64,000 nt of DNA. Source: Fodinibius sediminis. Lineage in GTDB: Bacteria > Bacteroidota > Rhodothermia > Balneolales > Balneolaceae. Below, in pieces: positions 1-6,962 of the stretch. The notes under the pieces are model-generated. The model was not told the origin of the DNA. It did not search any database and worked only from the letters and a program-made list of their open reading frames with translations. Made by a program: the position numbers and the translations under genes. The DNA is taken from the NCBI RefSeq assembly GCF_900182555.1, contig NZ_FXTH01000017.1, forward strand, positions 1-64,000, read 5' to 3'. Every line of letters starts with the position of its first letter. Position 1 is the stretch's first letter.

Positions 1-208
1 AATCCATCCTGCATACTGGCTCGAAGCCTACTGAACTGTTCGTGGTTACACGGCGGTGGCAAATGGGCAGGGCAATCATTGCGCTCGAGTTCTATAGCTC
101 AATGTCGTCTGACTGGTTCCCTGCCTGCCACCAACCTTCGGTTTGAAGGAATGTCTGCTCATCAATAATACCAGTCAATACGAAGTGCATTAAACATAGG
201 ATGTCGTT
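1..208 (-). mobile_element. End of a second IS110 copy (noncoding left end)
   Basis: This stretch matches 2290-2497, the noncoding segment upstream of the IS110 transposase, with scattered substitutions and two compensating one-base indels. Similarity ends in both places after GATGTCGTTA, where the flanks diverge. Its transposase should lie to the left of the window, reading leftward. The stem (55-60 with 127-132, 66-72 with 119-125) and the small CCTTC/GAAGG hairpin are conserved, so this is a second copy of the candidate bridge-RNA region. Confidence 0.8.
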
Positions 209-250
209 ATATGGCTTACTTAAAAATTAATTCTGCTTGATTCATATAAC
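206..250 (+). repeat. Possible ORF-less mini-cassette (GTTATATG ... CATATAAC)
   Basis: GTTATATG at 206-213 is the exact reverse complement of CATATAAC at 243-250, the arrangement expected of a cassette start and its R'' core. Only about 30 bases lie between, with no room for a gene. The next core, CGTTATTT at 253, follows directly. It may be a collapsed cassette or part of a larger attC stem. Confidence 0.4.
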
Positions 251-348
251 ACTCGTTATTTGTATTATTATAAGATGAATAGCATTGGTATTATGCCAAT
301 GTTGGCATGCATTAAACAAAATATAAGCAAACAATTAAAAAGGGTATT

Positions 349-663
349 ATGAAAATACAGTTCAATACTGATAATAACATAGAGGGTACAGAAAAGCTGG
401 AAACGTTTGTATCTAAAAAGATTAGAAATGGATTAAAACACTTCGTTGACAATGTTTCTCGCATTGAAGTACATCTTTCAGACCAGAATGCTGATAAAGG
501 AGGTACAGATGATATACAATGTAAGATAGAAGCAAGGGTAGAAGGTATACAGCCTGTGATTGTGGTAAGTAAAAGTGGTTCAAAAGAGAAGGCTCTTATT
601 GATGCTATAGATAAAATGAAGGCAACATTGGGTACCATAATGGGAAAAATTAAAGATAAATAA
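349..663 (+). CDS. Ribosome hibernation factor HPF/YfiA-like protein
   Basis: This 104-residue protein resembles the short HPF/RaiA (S30EA) family, which binds the 30S subunit in stationary phase and blocks mRNA and tRNA binding. It begins MKIQFNTDNN, alternates strands and helices in the family manner, and contains the basic stretch VSKKIRNGLKH and a lysine-rich C-terminus. It lacks the long-form C-terminal dimerisation domain. The gene fills a cassette bounded by CGTTATTT (253-260) and AAATAACG (658-665); its stop codon lies inside the closing core, as is common in integron cassettes. The upstream AAAAAGGGTATT is a weak ribosome site. The family assignment is from sequence pattern only. Confidence 0.75.
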   Translation: MKIQFNTDNNIEGTEKLETFVSKKIRNGLKHFVDNVSRIEVHLSDQNADKGGTDDIQCKIEARVEGIQPVIVVSKSGSKEKALIDAIDKMKATLGTIMGKIKDK

Positions 664-735
664 CGACACGCCAACAAAATCTATAACCAATAGCGCCTTG
701 GAGGAACGCTTCTGCTCATAGCCAAATCGTTAGGC
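658..735 (+). repeat. attC-like site closing the HPF cassette
   Basis: R'' core AAATAACG (658-665) is the reverse complement of the cassette start CGTTATTT (253-260). About 65 bases downstream, GTTAGGC (729-735) starts the next unit. TAACGA (661-666) and TCGTTA (727-732) are also inverted with respect to each other, giving the imperfect palindrome expected of a folded attC strand. Confidence 0.6.
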
Positions 736-749
736 GTATTTAAACTATC

Positions 750-1128
750 ATGAAATATATTCCCATTCTATTACTAATCTCAATATTGTGTAGTTGTGAT
801 AATACACTGCAACCTGAAATTATCTCGGTTGAGGGGAAAAATGTTTCTGATGCCACAGACCCGATATTAACTCATCCTGAGTTGTTGACTCCATTAGATT
901 CTCTAACGGCTATCTTTTCAACAAAAGCCAAGACTATCGAATTTGTTGGTACACTTTGTTTATATAACATTCACCGTTTATAAAAATGGAAAATTGATTG
1001 AACCTTAAGTTATCAAAGGAGGAAATGAACAGATTAATAAAATTGCAGAAGGAATTGTTCAAACAGCGAAGTTTAAGCCTGGAACTCAAAAAGGAAAACC
1101 AGTTGCTGTAAAATATGGATTGCCTTAA
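750..1128 (+). pseudogene. Broken TonB C-terminal-domain lipoprotein
   Basis: The first 77 codons encode a lipoprotein start (MKYIPILLLISILCSC, lipobox ISILCSC) and stop at 983. A second frame takes over near 950 and reads a TonB-like C-terminal segment ending FKPGTQKGKPVAVKYGLP, with an in-frame TAA at 1006-1008. One frameshift plus one stop codon break the gene. TonB C-terminal domains contact outer-membrane receptors; this small lipoprotein variant is probably dead. It occupies a cassette bounded by GTTAGGCGTATTT (729-741) and AAATACGCCTAAC (1142-1154), the longest perfect boundary pair in the window. Confidence 0.65.
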
Positions 1129-1141
1129 AGGTCAACTTGGT

Positions 1142-1270
1142 AAATACGCCTAACCCCTTTTAAAAAAATGTCAAGCGGACACCCCTCGCCAATTCTTGCC
1201 CGCCTCCCATTTATTAGTTAACCTTTCATTTGTAAATATTTTAAAACATTGGCGCCTGCACCTTAAGCGC
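1142..1270 (+). repeat. attC-like site, interrupted by IS110
   Basis: R'' AAATACGCCTAAC (1142-1154) closes the TonB-like cassette. The segment GCGGACACCCCTCGCCAATT (1175-1194) recurs at 4431-4450 with one mismatch, and CTTGCCCGCC...TTAAGCGC (about 1195-1270) recurs in degenerate form at 7723, 8873, 20736 and 31852. The matching R' (GTTAGAGC) is now displaced to 2495 on the far side of the IS110 element. Confidence 0.6.
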
Positions 1271-1288
1271 AATGAACTGTGATTAAAG

Positions 1289-2242
1289 TCAAGCAGCCAA
1301 TGACTTTTTTTCGTTGAACGCTTCGCACCTCTTGTCGACGGCAAAAGCCTGTCGCAACAGATTGTGGGCAATGGCTATTTTAATAACCTTCTCCGGTTTC
1401 CCTCGGCTTTTAAGGCGTTGGTACATTTTCTTGCAGGCCGGATTACTACGCTTTGCTGACCAGCTGCACATATACAGTAGCTTCCGTAGTTGTGGGCAGC
1501 CCAATTTGCTAATACTTCCACGGCCCCTAACCGATGATCCGGACTCCCAGATCCCGGGGCAAATGCCCACGTAGCTGGCCAATTTTCTGGCGCTATCAAA
1601 GCGACGAAATCCATCTGTAATCGTTACAAATTCGATAGCTGTTTGGCCAATGCCAGGTATCGTTAAAAGCGCTTCCATAACCTGCTCGTAATGTTTTTCA
1701 GCCAATGTTTCCATGCGACGATCAATACGGGTAATATTTTTTTCTATCTCCTTTTGCATCTTCCCGTTAAGTTCATTCACCATGTGCTCAATTTCTTTAT
1801 GTTGATTAAATGCTTCGGCCTGTCCGGTGAGAATGGCTTTCTGCCGCACTAGCCCTTCCCGCATGCTCATTAGCTTTTTCAGGCCTCGTCGGGCTTCAGA
1901 GGGAGGACACCACAGCTCCGGTTGCTGATCTATGCCATACTGGGCAATTAAAGCAGCATCTTTGGCATCTGTTTTTATTCGGGCCAGCTTCATTTGTCCA
2001 TACCGGCGGATAACCAGTGGATTTACGACACTGACTGTTAATCTCTGCTCATATAAATGGCTGGCTAATCCCAGATAATTAGGACCGGAGGCTTCCATTA
2101 TAACATGGACTTCCTCATCGATTATCCAATCTTTAAATGCTTTCCATCCGCTCTGATTGTTAGTAAACCGTCTATTCCGTTGTCGTTGAGTACAAAGGCA
2201 GTCAAACCTCTCTTTCGAGATATCTATACCAATAGTGTTCAT
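1289..2242 (-). CDS. IS110-family transposase (RNA-guided recombinase family)
   Basis: This 317-residue DEDD transposase has the N-terminal motif GIDISKERFD (catalytic Asp), a central acidic position in VIMEASGPNY, and DAKDAALIAQYG near residues 100-110. The C-terminal Transposase_20 domain has GIGQTAIEF followed by ESGSSVRGRGSISKLG, the region that carries the catalytic serine in the family. IS110 recombinases work with a bridge RNA made from the element's noncoding end. The gene looks intact and full length. Its start is the ATG at 2240-2242; the long upstream noncoding region follows. Confidence 0.92.
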   Translation of the reverse strand: MNTIGIDISKERFDCLCTQRQRNRRFTNNQSGWKAFKDWIIDEEVHVIMEASGPNYLGLASHLYEQRLTVSVVNPLVIRRYGQMKLARIKTDAKDAALIAQYGIDQQPELWCPPSEARRGLKKLMSMREGLVRQKAILTGQAEAFNQHKEIEHMVNELNGKMQKEIEKNITRIDRRMETLAEKHYEQVMEALLTIPGIGQTAIEFVTITDGFRRFDSARKLASYVGICPGIWESGSSVRGRGSISKLGCPQLRKLLYMCSWSAKRSNPACKKMYQRLKSRGKPEKVIKIAIAHNLLRQAFAVDKRCEAFNEKKSLAA

Positions 2243-2299
2243 CGCTTCGTATATTTAAATTTAACGGTGAAGAAGGTTTCCGTGATCAAAATCCATCCT

Positions 2300-2440
2300 G
2301 CATACTGGCTCGAAGCCTGCTGAACTGTCCGTGGTAACACGGTGGTGGCAAGGGGCAGGGCAATCATTGCGCTCGAGATCTATGGCTCAATGTCGTCTGA
2401 CTGGTTCCCTGCCCGCCACCAACCTTCCGTTTGAAGGAAT
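2300..2440 (-). ncRNA. Candidate IS110 bridge RNA
   Basis: Read on the - strand, the region forms a small hairpin (CCTTC/GAAGG, 2423-2437), a long stem (GCCACC 2415-2420 with GGTGGC 2344-2349, CCCTGCC 2407-2413 with GGCAGGG 2354-2360) enclosing a 46-base loop, then a third hairpin (GGCT/AGCC near 2306-2316). The loop contains ATGTCGT (2390-2396), identical to the element's terminus at 2490-2496, and CATTGCGCT (2365-2373), whose reverse complement AGCGCAATG occurs at the other terminus (1266-1274). These look like donor guides. Ends are approximate. Confidence 0.6.
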
Positions 2441-2586
2441 ATCTGCTCATCAAAAAATACCAGTCAATACCAAGTGTTTTAAACATAGGATGTCGTTAGA
2501 GCAACCTTTTCGCATTTCGCTCGTTGTTAGTTTGTACTTTTCTTTGTACTATTTAAAAGTCACTTAATAACACAACCTATAGCGTT

Positions 2587-2871
2587 ATGAAACGTGTCCA
2601 ACTTGATAAAGACATTCAGCCGTTGTCCGAATTTCGGGCCAATGCAGCCTCAATGATTGAAAAAGTTAAAACGGAACACCGTCCCCTTGTTATTACACAA
2701 CATGGAAAAAGTTCTGCTGTATTGCTTGATGTGGGTGATTATGAGCAATTGATCGATACCATTGAATTGCTTCAGGAAATCAATCAAGCCCGTCAAGAAA
2801 TTGAAGATGGCAAAGGTACCCAGCATGAAGAAGTTATAGGTTCATTGAAGGAACGGTTGGGGAAAGCATAA
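2587..2871 (+). CDS. Phd/YefM-family antitoxin
   Basis: This 94-residue protein has the family pattern: an N-terminal DNA-binding part (LSEFRANAASMIEKVKTEH, then PLVITQHGKSSAVLLDVGDY) and a polar, flexible C-terminus that would wrap the toxin. Phd/YefM proteins neutralise a partner toxin and repress their own operon. The stop codon TAA is followed immediately by the ATG of the toxin gene, so translation is coupled. The pair fills one cassette bounded by GTTAGAGCAACC (2495-2506) and GGTTGCTCTAAC (3176-3187). Toxin-antitoxin cassettes are known to stabilise large integron arrays. Confidence 0.88.
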   Translation: MKRVQLDKDIQPLSEFRANAASMIEKVKTEHRPLVITQHGKSSAVLLDVGDYEQLIDTIELLQEINQARQEIEDGKGTQHEEVIGSLKERLGKA

Positions 2872-3174
2872 ATGCGTATTGTCTGGTCTCCTACTTCCCA
2901 ACGAAAAATTAATGAAATAGTAGACTACATCTCGAAAGATAATGTAAATGCTGCATTGGCACTGGTTGAAGAATTTGAAAAACGTGTCCAGCATTTAAAA
3001 AAACATCCTCGCTCAGGTCAAATGGTTCCAGCCCTAAATGATGAGATGGTCCGACAGCTTGTAGTTCAGTCTAATTATTTGATTATCTATGAAATCAATA
3101 AGGATCACATCGATATTTTGACTATTCGCCACGCCAGGCAAGATAAAGAAGAATCTGAGATTAAGCCTGAATAA
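2872..3174 (+). CDS. ParE/RelE-superfamily toxin
   Basis: This 100-residue protein matches the ParE/RelE fold: it starts IVWSPTSQRKINEIVDYIS, has a central HLKKHPRSGQMVPALNDEMVRQLVV segment, then YLIIYEINKDHIDILTIRHARQ, the typical C-terminal strand pattern. ParE toxins act on DNA gyrase, while RelE toxins cut mRNA in the ribosome. The IRHARQ ending and the GQMVP turn fit ParE better, but the target cannot be told from sequence. It is co-transcribed with the antitoxin with no intergenic base, and its stop codon lies one base before the cassette's closing core. Confidence 0.88.
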   Translation: MRIVWSPTSQRKINEIVDYISKDNVNAALALVEEFEKRVQHLKKHPRSGQMVPALNDEMVRQLVVQSNYLIIYEINKDHIDILTIRHARQDKEESEIKPE

Positions 3175-3175
3175 A

Positions 3176-3187
3176 GGTTGCTCTAAC
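3176..3187 (+). repeat. Closing core (R'') of the toxin-antitoxin cassette
   Basis: GGTTGCTCTAAC is the perfect 12-base reverse complement of the cassette start GTTAGAGCAACC at 2495-2506. In integron arrays this pairing arises because the start and end of a cassette come from one attC when it is circular. Confidence 0.7.
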
Positions 3188-3222
3188 CAGCGCATACCCT
3201 TAGCTAAGATTCAAGAAAAAGT

Positions 3223-3531
3223 TTAAAATAGTCTTTCCAGGCTGCATTTTTCCCCGCATGGAAGGGGTTCCATTTTAAAAAGTTTTGGTAAGTGGGTGGC
3301 AATCGTGGTCAGGTCGTTGGAAAACCCCTCGCAGAGTTCAAATTCGGTCCCGTCTTGCCGGTAGCGGCTATAAAGATCCAGCCGACGGCTACTCACATCC
3401 ACCGCCAGCAGCATGTGGTTAGCGTCCGGCTTGTCTGTATCGTGAAATTGTGTGATCTTTCTCATAGGCATCCTCACTGGTTTTGTTCGTGGTAGAATAA
3501 CCAAGGTGACGTTCTTCGGTGAAGACGTCAA
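3223..3531 (-). pseudogene. N-terminal remnant of a second IS110-type transposase
   Basis: The reading frame contains NHMLLAVDVSSRRLDLYSRY and later FSNDLTTIATHLPKLF, the N-terminal pattern of IS110 transposases (Asp of the DEDD site, then the FSN motif), and then stops. The C-terminal two thirds are missing. Residues before MPMRKITQF are probably not native. It is not a copy of the intact element at 1289-2242. It lies in the attC-like region after the toxin-antitoxin cassette and in the same orientation as the other two IS110 sequences. Confidence 0.6.
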
Positions 3532-3539
3532 CCTTGGGG
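3509..3539. repeat. Imperfect hairpin next to the IS110 remnant
   Basis: CCAAGG and CCTTGG form the outer arms, with GACGT and ACGTC inside, around a GGTG loop. A wider pair, ATAGGCATCC (3465-3474) and GGATGCCTA (about 3538-3546), encloses it. It may be a relic of the element's noncoding end or of an attC stem. Confidence 0.4.
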
Positions 3540-3540
3540 A

Positions 3541-3625
3541 TGCCTAATAGTATGATTAAGTGGGACACGTCTCGCCCCCGAATGCCTCGGGGCCACCTTC
3601 TGACTTTTTAGCTTGTCGTTCATTA
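3541..3625 (+). repeat. Degenerate attC-like segment
   Basis: GCCTAATAG followed by GGGACACGTCTCGCC and later TCGTTC...TTTAACTAATC resembles, in the same order, the left half of the attC-like site at 1148-1220 (GCCTAAC, GCGGACACCCCTCGCC, TTAGTTAACC). The local hairpin CCCCGA/TCGGGG is specific to this copy. It precedes the RibD-like gene. Confidence 0.4.
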
Positions 3626-3802
3626 TTTAACTAATCAACATACGAGGTCCTTATATGGGTTGGCAATACTTCAATAATAGAAATTGTCACATTTGCCCTG
3701 TGGTAAAGTCGTAAACCCCCTATGCGATTGATTTGTCCAGCTGATATAATTAAAACGTTCGCTTCATTTAAAGCAAGCATAATCTAAACTGAACAAAATA
3801 GT

Positions 3803-4378
3803 ATGAGTAAACTAATTGCCGCAATCAATACGACACTTGACGGGATTTGCGACCATAACGCAGGGCTACCTGATGAAGAAATACACCAACATTATACGGA
3901 GCTATTAGGTCAAGGAGATGCAATTCTATATGGCAGGACCACGTATGAACTAATGAAATTTTGGCGAACCTTGTTGGAAAATCCTTCCGAAGAAAAATCA
4001 ATGAATGACTTTGCTAAGGCTATAGACCAAATTCCGAAAATAGTTTTCTCCCATACGCTTAAAAATGTGGATTGGGAAAGTGCAACCATAGCAAAGCGTG
4101 ATTTAAAAGAAACAGTTTTAGATCTCAAGCAATCCCGCAGTGGCGGGAGTAAAGACATTTTTGTTGGCAGCCCGAGTTTAATTATACAGCTGATGAAACT
4201 TAATTTAATTGATGAATACCAGCTTTGTGTTCATCCTGTTGTTGCAGGAAGCGGTTTACCATTATTTGAAAATATAAATGACAGGACTATTCTTAAACTC
4301 ATAAAAACTAAAACCTTTAGTGGTGGTGCAGTAACACTTTACTATGAACCGACAAACGAAAAAACAACAAATAGCTAA
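3803..4378 (+). CDS. RibD C-terminal/dihydrofolate reductase-like protein
   Basis: This 191-residue protein belongs to the RibD_C (DHFR-fold) family: MSKLIAAINTTLDGICDH at the start, ILYGRTTYELMKFW (NADPH-site strand and helix), and GGSKDIFVGSPSLIIQLMKLNLIDEYQLCVHPVVAGSGLPLF, the family's signature C-terminal half. Related proteins reduce pyrimidine or pteridine substrates with NADPH, but most small stand-alone members have no known substrate. It is common as a mobile cassette gene. It sits alone between attC-like sequences. A second, unrelated-copy member of the family occurs at 34271-34837. Confidence 0.85.
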   Translation: MSKLIAAINTTLDGICDHNAGLPDEEIHQHYTELLGQGDAILYGRTTYELMKFWRTLLENPSEEKSMNDFAKAIDQIPKIVFSHTLKNVDWESATIAKRDLKETVLDLKQSRSGGSKDIFVGSPSLIIQLMKLNLIDEYQLCVHPVVAGSGLPLFENINDRTILKLIKTKTFSGGAVTLYYEPTNEKTTNS

Positions 4379-4420
4379 CATTGTATAATACATTTTCACG
4401 CAAGAGCCGCCATATATCCA

Positions 4421-4527
4421 GCGCATTAACGCGGACACACCTCGCCAATTCTCTGCCTCTCTTGGTTTTAAGCCTCTTCTTTCGTTAGTTGCCAACTTAA
4501 CAAAAATCCGCGCGCCGGTTATGCGCC
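4421..4527 (+). repeat. attC-like site after the RibD-like cassette
   Basis: GCGCATTAAC then GCGGAC (4421-4436) are inverted relative to TCCGCGC and GTTATGCGCC (4507-4527), with an insertion between the arms on one side. That two-box, asymmetric stem is how attC sites fold (R''-L'' with L'-R'). The internal CCTCGCCAATTCT is shared with the site at 1175. The next unit starts at TTAGGCCGC (4536-4544). Confidence 0.6.
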
Positions 4528-4637
4528 AATCGTCATTAGGCCGCTTAATTTGCATTTCTGGCTCCCTTTAAGAAGATTTTATTAGTTTTACTTTTTTGTA
4601 AAAACATACGTCATCAAGATCAAAAGTAAATAAAGGG

Positions 4638-5420
4638 GTGGTTATGGATACTCAAACTTCAGAAAGGGTGGATAGTATTAGAGATTCACAGCCAATAGTA
4701 GATAGCTATTTTTATATTGGTTTAGCCCTATTTATGATAGTAATCGCCATTATTGGTTTTTGGAACAATTATTTTGGTCCTTTCTTTTTTGGTTCACTGG
4801 ATGCTCATTGGTTAATTCATGTTCATGTAGTTGTCTTTGGTGCTTGGCTGGTACTTTTTCCTGGTCAGGCAATTCTCGCTTCCAAAGATGAAATCAATTT
4901 TCATCAACAGATTGGTAGTTATTTTGGAATACTTTGGGGTATTCTTCTTCTGATACTTGGGTTTATCGTTACCTTTGCTGTTATTGCTCCTGGTATAGGA
5001 GAAGAACATGAGGTCAAAAATTATGCTGTCCCACTAATAGCTTCCCTCGGTGATCTGTTAGCATTCGCTATTCTTCTTGCTGCTGCAATTCTATACCGAA
5101 AAAAACCTGCTATACATAAACGCTTCATGGTATTGGCTACTGCATCACTCATGGAAGCTCCTGTTGCTAGAATTGCAAGAGAAGTAGGAATGCCCGAAGG
5201 TTTCCTGGTTTTAGTTTTGGTGAGCCTTTCCCCAGTTTTTATTGCAATGGGCTATGACCGCTGGAAACAAGGACGTATCCATAAAATCTATTGGATAGGG
5301 CTTGGATTTTTATTTTTCAAACTTACTCGTTTTATATGGGCTGCTGAATCAGATTGGTGGCTTGCTTCATCAGAATGGTTGATAGAAAATATTTATCCAA
5401 TTATAAACTCAATAATTTAA
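4638..5420 (+). CDS. Polytopic membrane protein of unknown function
   Basis: This 260-residue protein has about seven hydrophobic segments (roughly residues 27-45, 58-78, 92-118, 130-150, 158-165 region, 185-203 and 216-235) separated by short polar loops. Histidines in the first loops (DAHWLIHVHVVVFGAW, FHQQIG) and later HKRFM could bind a cofactor, but this is speculation. I do not recognise a named family. It fills a cassette bounded by TTAGGCCGC (4536-4544) and GCGGCCTAA (5440-5448). A GGGGTGGTT ribosome-site-like stretch precedes the ATG. Confidence 0.7.
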   Translation: MVMDTQTSERVDSIRDSQPIVDSYFYIGLALFMIVIAIIGFWNNYFGPFFFGSLDAHWLIHVHVVVFGAWLVLFPGQAILASKDEINFHQQIGSYFGILWGILLLILGFIVTFAVIAPGIGEEHEVKNYAVPLIASLGDLLAFAILLAAAILYRKKPAIHKRFMVLATASLMEAPVARIAREVGMPEGFLVLVLVSLSPVFIAMGYDRWKQGRIHKIYWIGLGFLFFKLTRFIWAAESDWWLASSEWLIENIYPIINSII

Positions 5421-5439
5421 TCCCATTTTATTATGAAAA

Positions 5440-5500
5440 GCGGCCTAACCCCTTAAAAGAGGAAAATGTCAAGCAGACAGTCCCCACCTACCTCTAGGTC
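5440..5500 (+). repeat. attC-like left half closing the membrane-protein cassette
   Basis: GCGGCCTAA (5440-5448) is the reverse complement of TTAGGCCGC at 4536-4544. The following CCCCTT...AAAATGTCAAGCAGACA matches the left half of the attC-like site at 1148-1183. No clear R' half is visible downstream, so this is the last well-preserved boundary in the series. Confidence 0.55.
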
Positions 5501-5571
5501 CAGCATTTCAATAAATCCTCATTTCAAACCTTTAGCTTGCGACCGGCTTTCTTGATCAAGCCTGGATTGTC

Positions 5572-5611
5572 ATGCCCGCGCTAAAGCTTCGATAGACGAA
5601 GCTGCGGGCAT
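5572..5611. repeat. REP-like hairpin
   Basis: Outer arms ATGCCCGC/GCGGGCAT and inner arms AGCTTCG/CGAAGCT enclose a five-base loop, with a five-base bulge on one side. There is no T-run, so it is unlikely to be a terminator. The shape resembles repetitive extragenic palindromes, but no second copy was found in the window. The rest of 5450-5804 holds only short repeat fragments. Confidence 0.55.
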
Positions 5612-5653
5612 TCCCCATCTACAGGGACGCGGAAAAGCCCGTCCTGCCCTGCC

Positions 5654-5695
5654 CTTTTGAGGTTTCTCCATTTCTGCTGTACCTTCTTGTTTTGA
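5654..5695 (+). repeat. Intergenic repeat, copy 1
   Basis: About 40 bases, starting CTTTTGAGGTTTCTCCATTT and running through CTGTACCTTCTTGTTTTG, recur at 6963-7003 with a few changes. Both copies precede a + strand gene by about 80-110 bases, as the middle of a degenerate attC would. Confidence 0.55.
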
Positions 5696-5804
5696 AATCA
5701 CCACCCGGCGGCATGTTGCCTATAGGCAGAACCATTATTCCGCACTACACACGTCACCCTGCCGGTATCTGCGTTAACTGTAACATTCACTCCTGAACAT
5801 AAAA

Positions 5805-6899
5805 ATGCGTACACCGTTACCGTTGTTTTTTATCAGCTTCATCCTCATTGCCAATGCTGCAAGCGCACAGGATCCGGGAGTCTCAGAAGACCCGCGTCAG
5901 CTTGGTAAGAAGTCAAACACGGAGGTTCTCGTCCTGGCTACCCCCCATCTCAGGCAGATCGAGTATTCGCTTTCACCAAACATGCTTGATTCCCTGATCA
6001 ATGTACTGGAGAATTATGCTCCGGATATCATTGGCATCGAGGCACTTCCGGGTACGCAGATTTCAGAAATGAGACGGCGGGGCGGGGTTTATCAATCCGT
6101 TGTAAACCGCTTTGCCGACAAGCAGCTCAACCATGGCAATAAGGCCCGGGAGATGCTCAATCTTTCATGGAACAAAGCCGATGACAAGGCGAACGCTCTT
6201 TTGAAATATACCCGGCTCTCACAAACGGTTGCCGACTCCACCAGGTTAAATCTCGTCAACCACTTACTTGCATCCTATCGCCTGCATACCGCTGCTTTGC
6301 AGTGGTCCTACGTTGATAAAAAGAAACGATTGAAACAGTCCACTGTTTCCCGGGAGTCAGCCATATTCCTGAACGAACTTCTGGAGTCAGAAGATGAAAT
6401 TTCATCCATTTCACTCCGGCTTGCCCATGCGTTAAACCTGCAGCGCCTGTATCCAATAGATGATCATATGGAGAAAGATGTTTTAGCCGACATCAAAACC
6501 GGGCTCACCAGGGCCCTCGATGATTCTACCGTGCAAACGGTTAAAAACGCACCCTACAGGCGAAAATATAAACAGATTCTGAAACAGGGCATCGAAGATC
6601 GTACGCTTTTTCCCCTGTATCAGTACATGAATTCATCCGCCTATATAAAGCAGGATCAGAACGTACAATGGCGTAACACATTCCTTGACAGCTCTAATCC
6701 CTTTTTGCGCAAGCGACTCGCACTCTGGGAAGTGCGGAATTTGAATATCGCCGCTCACATTCGCAAAGCAAGCACGGAACATACAGGCGGCCGCCTGCTC
6801 GTTGTCATCGGTGCCTCGCATAAGGCATTTCTGGATTCCTACTTCAACAGGTTGATGGGAATTGAAGTGCTAACTTTAAGCGACCTGTTAAAAAGCTGA
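5805..6899 (+). CDS. DUF5694-type secreted protein (TraB/ChaN-like fold)
   Basis: This 364-residue protein has a signal peptide (MRTPLPLFFISFILIANAASAQ) and then VLVLATPHLRQ, DIIGIEALPG, NIAAHIRKA and LLVVIGASHKAFLDSYF. That spacing (substrate-site histidine near the start, an acidic IEALPG and a late GASHK) is typical of DUF5694 proteins, distantly related to TraB/GumN and ChaN proteins. It should act in the periplasm; the reaction is not known. It is a stand-alone unit; TCTGCGTTAACTGTAACA upstream resembles a worn cassette core. Confidence 0.7.
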   Translation: MRTPLPLFFISFILIANAASAQDPGVSEDPRQLGKKSNTEVLVLATPHLRQIEYSLSPNMLDSLINVLENYAPDIIGIEALPGTQISEMRRRGGVYQSVVNRFADKQLNHGNKAREMLNLSWNKADDKANALLKYTRLSQTVADSTRLNLVNHLLASYRLHTAALQWSYVDKKKRLKQSTVSRESAIFLNELLESEDEISSISLRLAHALNLQRLYPIDDHMEKDVLADIKTGLTRALDDSTVQTVKNAPYRRKYKQILKQGIEDRTLFPLYQYMNSSAYIKQDQNVQWRNTFLDSSNPFLRKRLALWEVRNLNIAAHIRKASTEHTGGRLLVVIGASHKAFLDSYFNRLMGIEVLTLSDLLKS

Positions 6900-6962
6900 T
6901 TTGACGCCCTCCCACACGCCTACCGCACCGATCACAAACCGACACCGTTCCTCCTCCTGCCG

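Larger units (their letters stand above)
1268..2495 (-). mobile_element. IS110-family insertion sequence inserted in an attC-like site
   Basis: The element is about 1.23 kb: a single transposase gene plus about 250 bases of noncoding DNA upstream of it. The right boundary is set by the second copy at 1-208, where similarity stops at the cassette core. The left boundary is estimated at 1268-1271, where the attC-like TTAAGCGC gives way to sequence next to the transposase stop. No terminal inverted repeats or target duplication were seen, as usual for IS110. In both copies the upstream end abuts GTTA, so insertion appears to favour attC cores. Confidence 0.75.

Noticed and set aside
1314-1574. 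Frames opposite the IS110 transposase
   Set aside because: They are shadows of the intact transposase gene on the other strand.
2290-2497. Considered the 208-base repeat to be an attC rather than an IS end
   Set aside because: It lies directly upstream of the transposase, has a different stem-loop layout from the attC-like sites, and ends before, not at, the R'' core pair.
5572-5611. Considered a transcription terminator
   Set aside because: No T-run follows on either strand.
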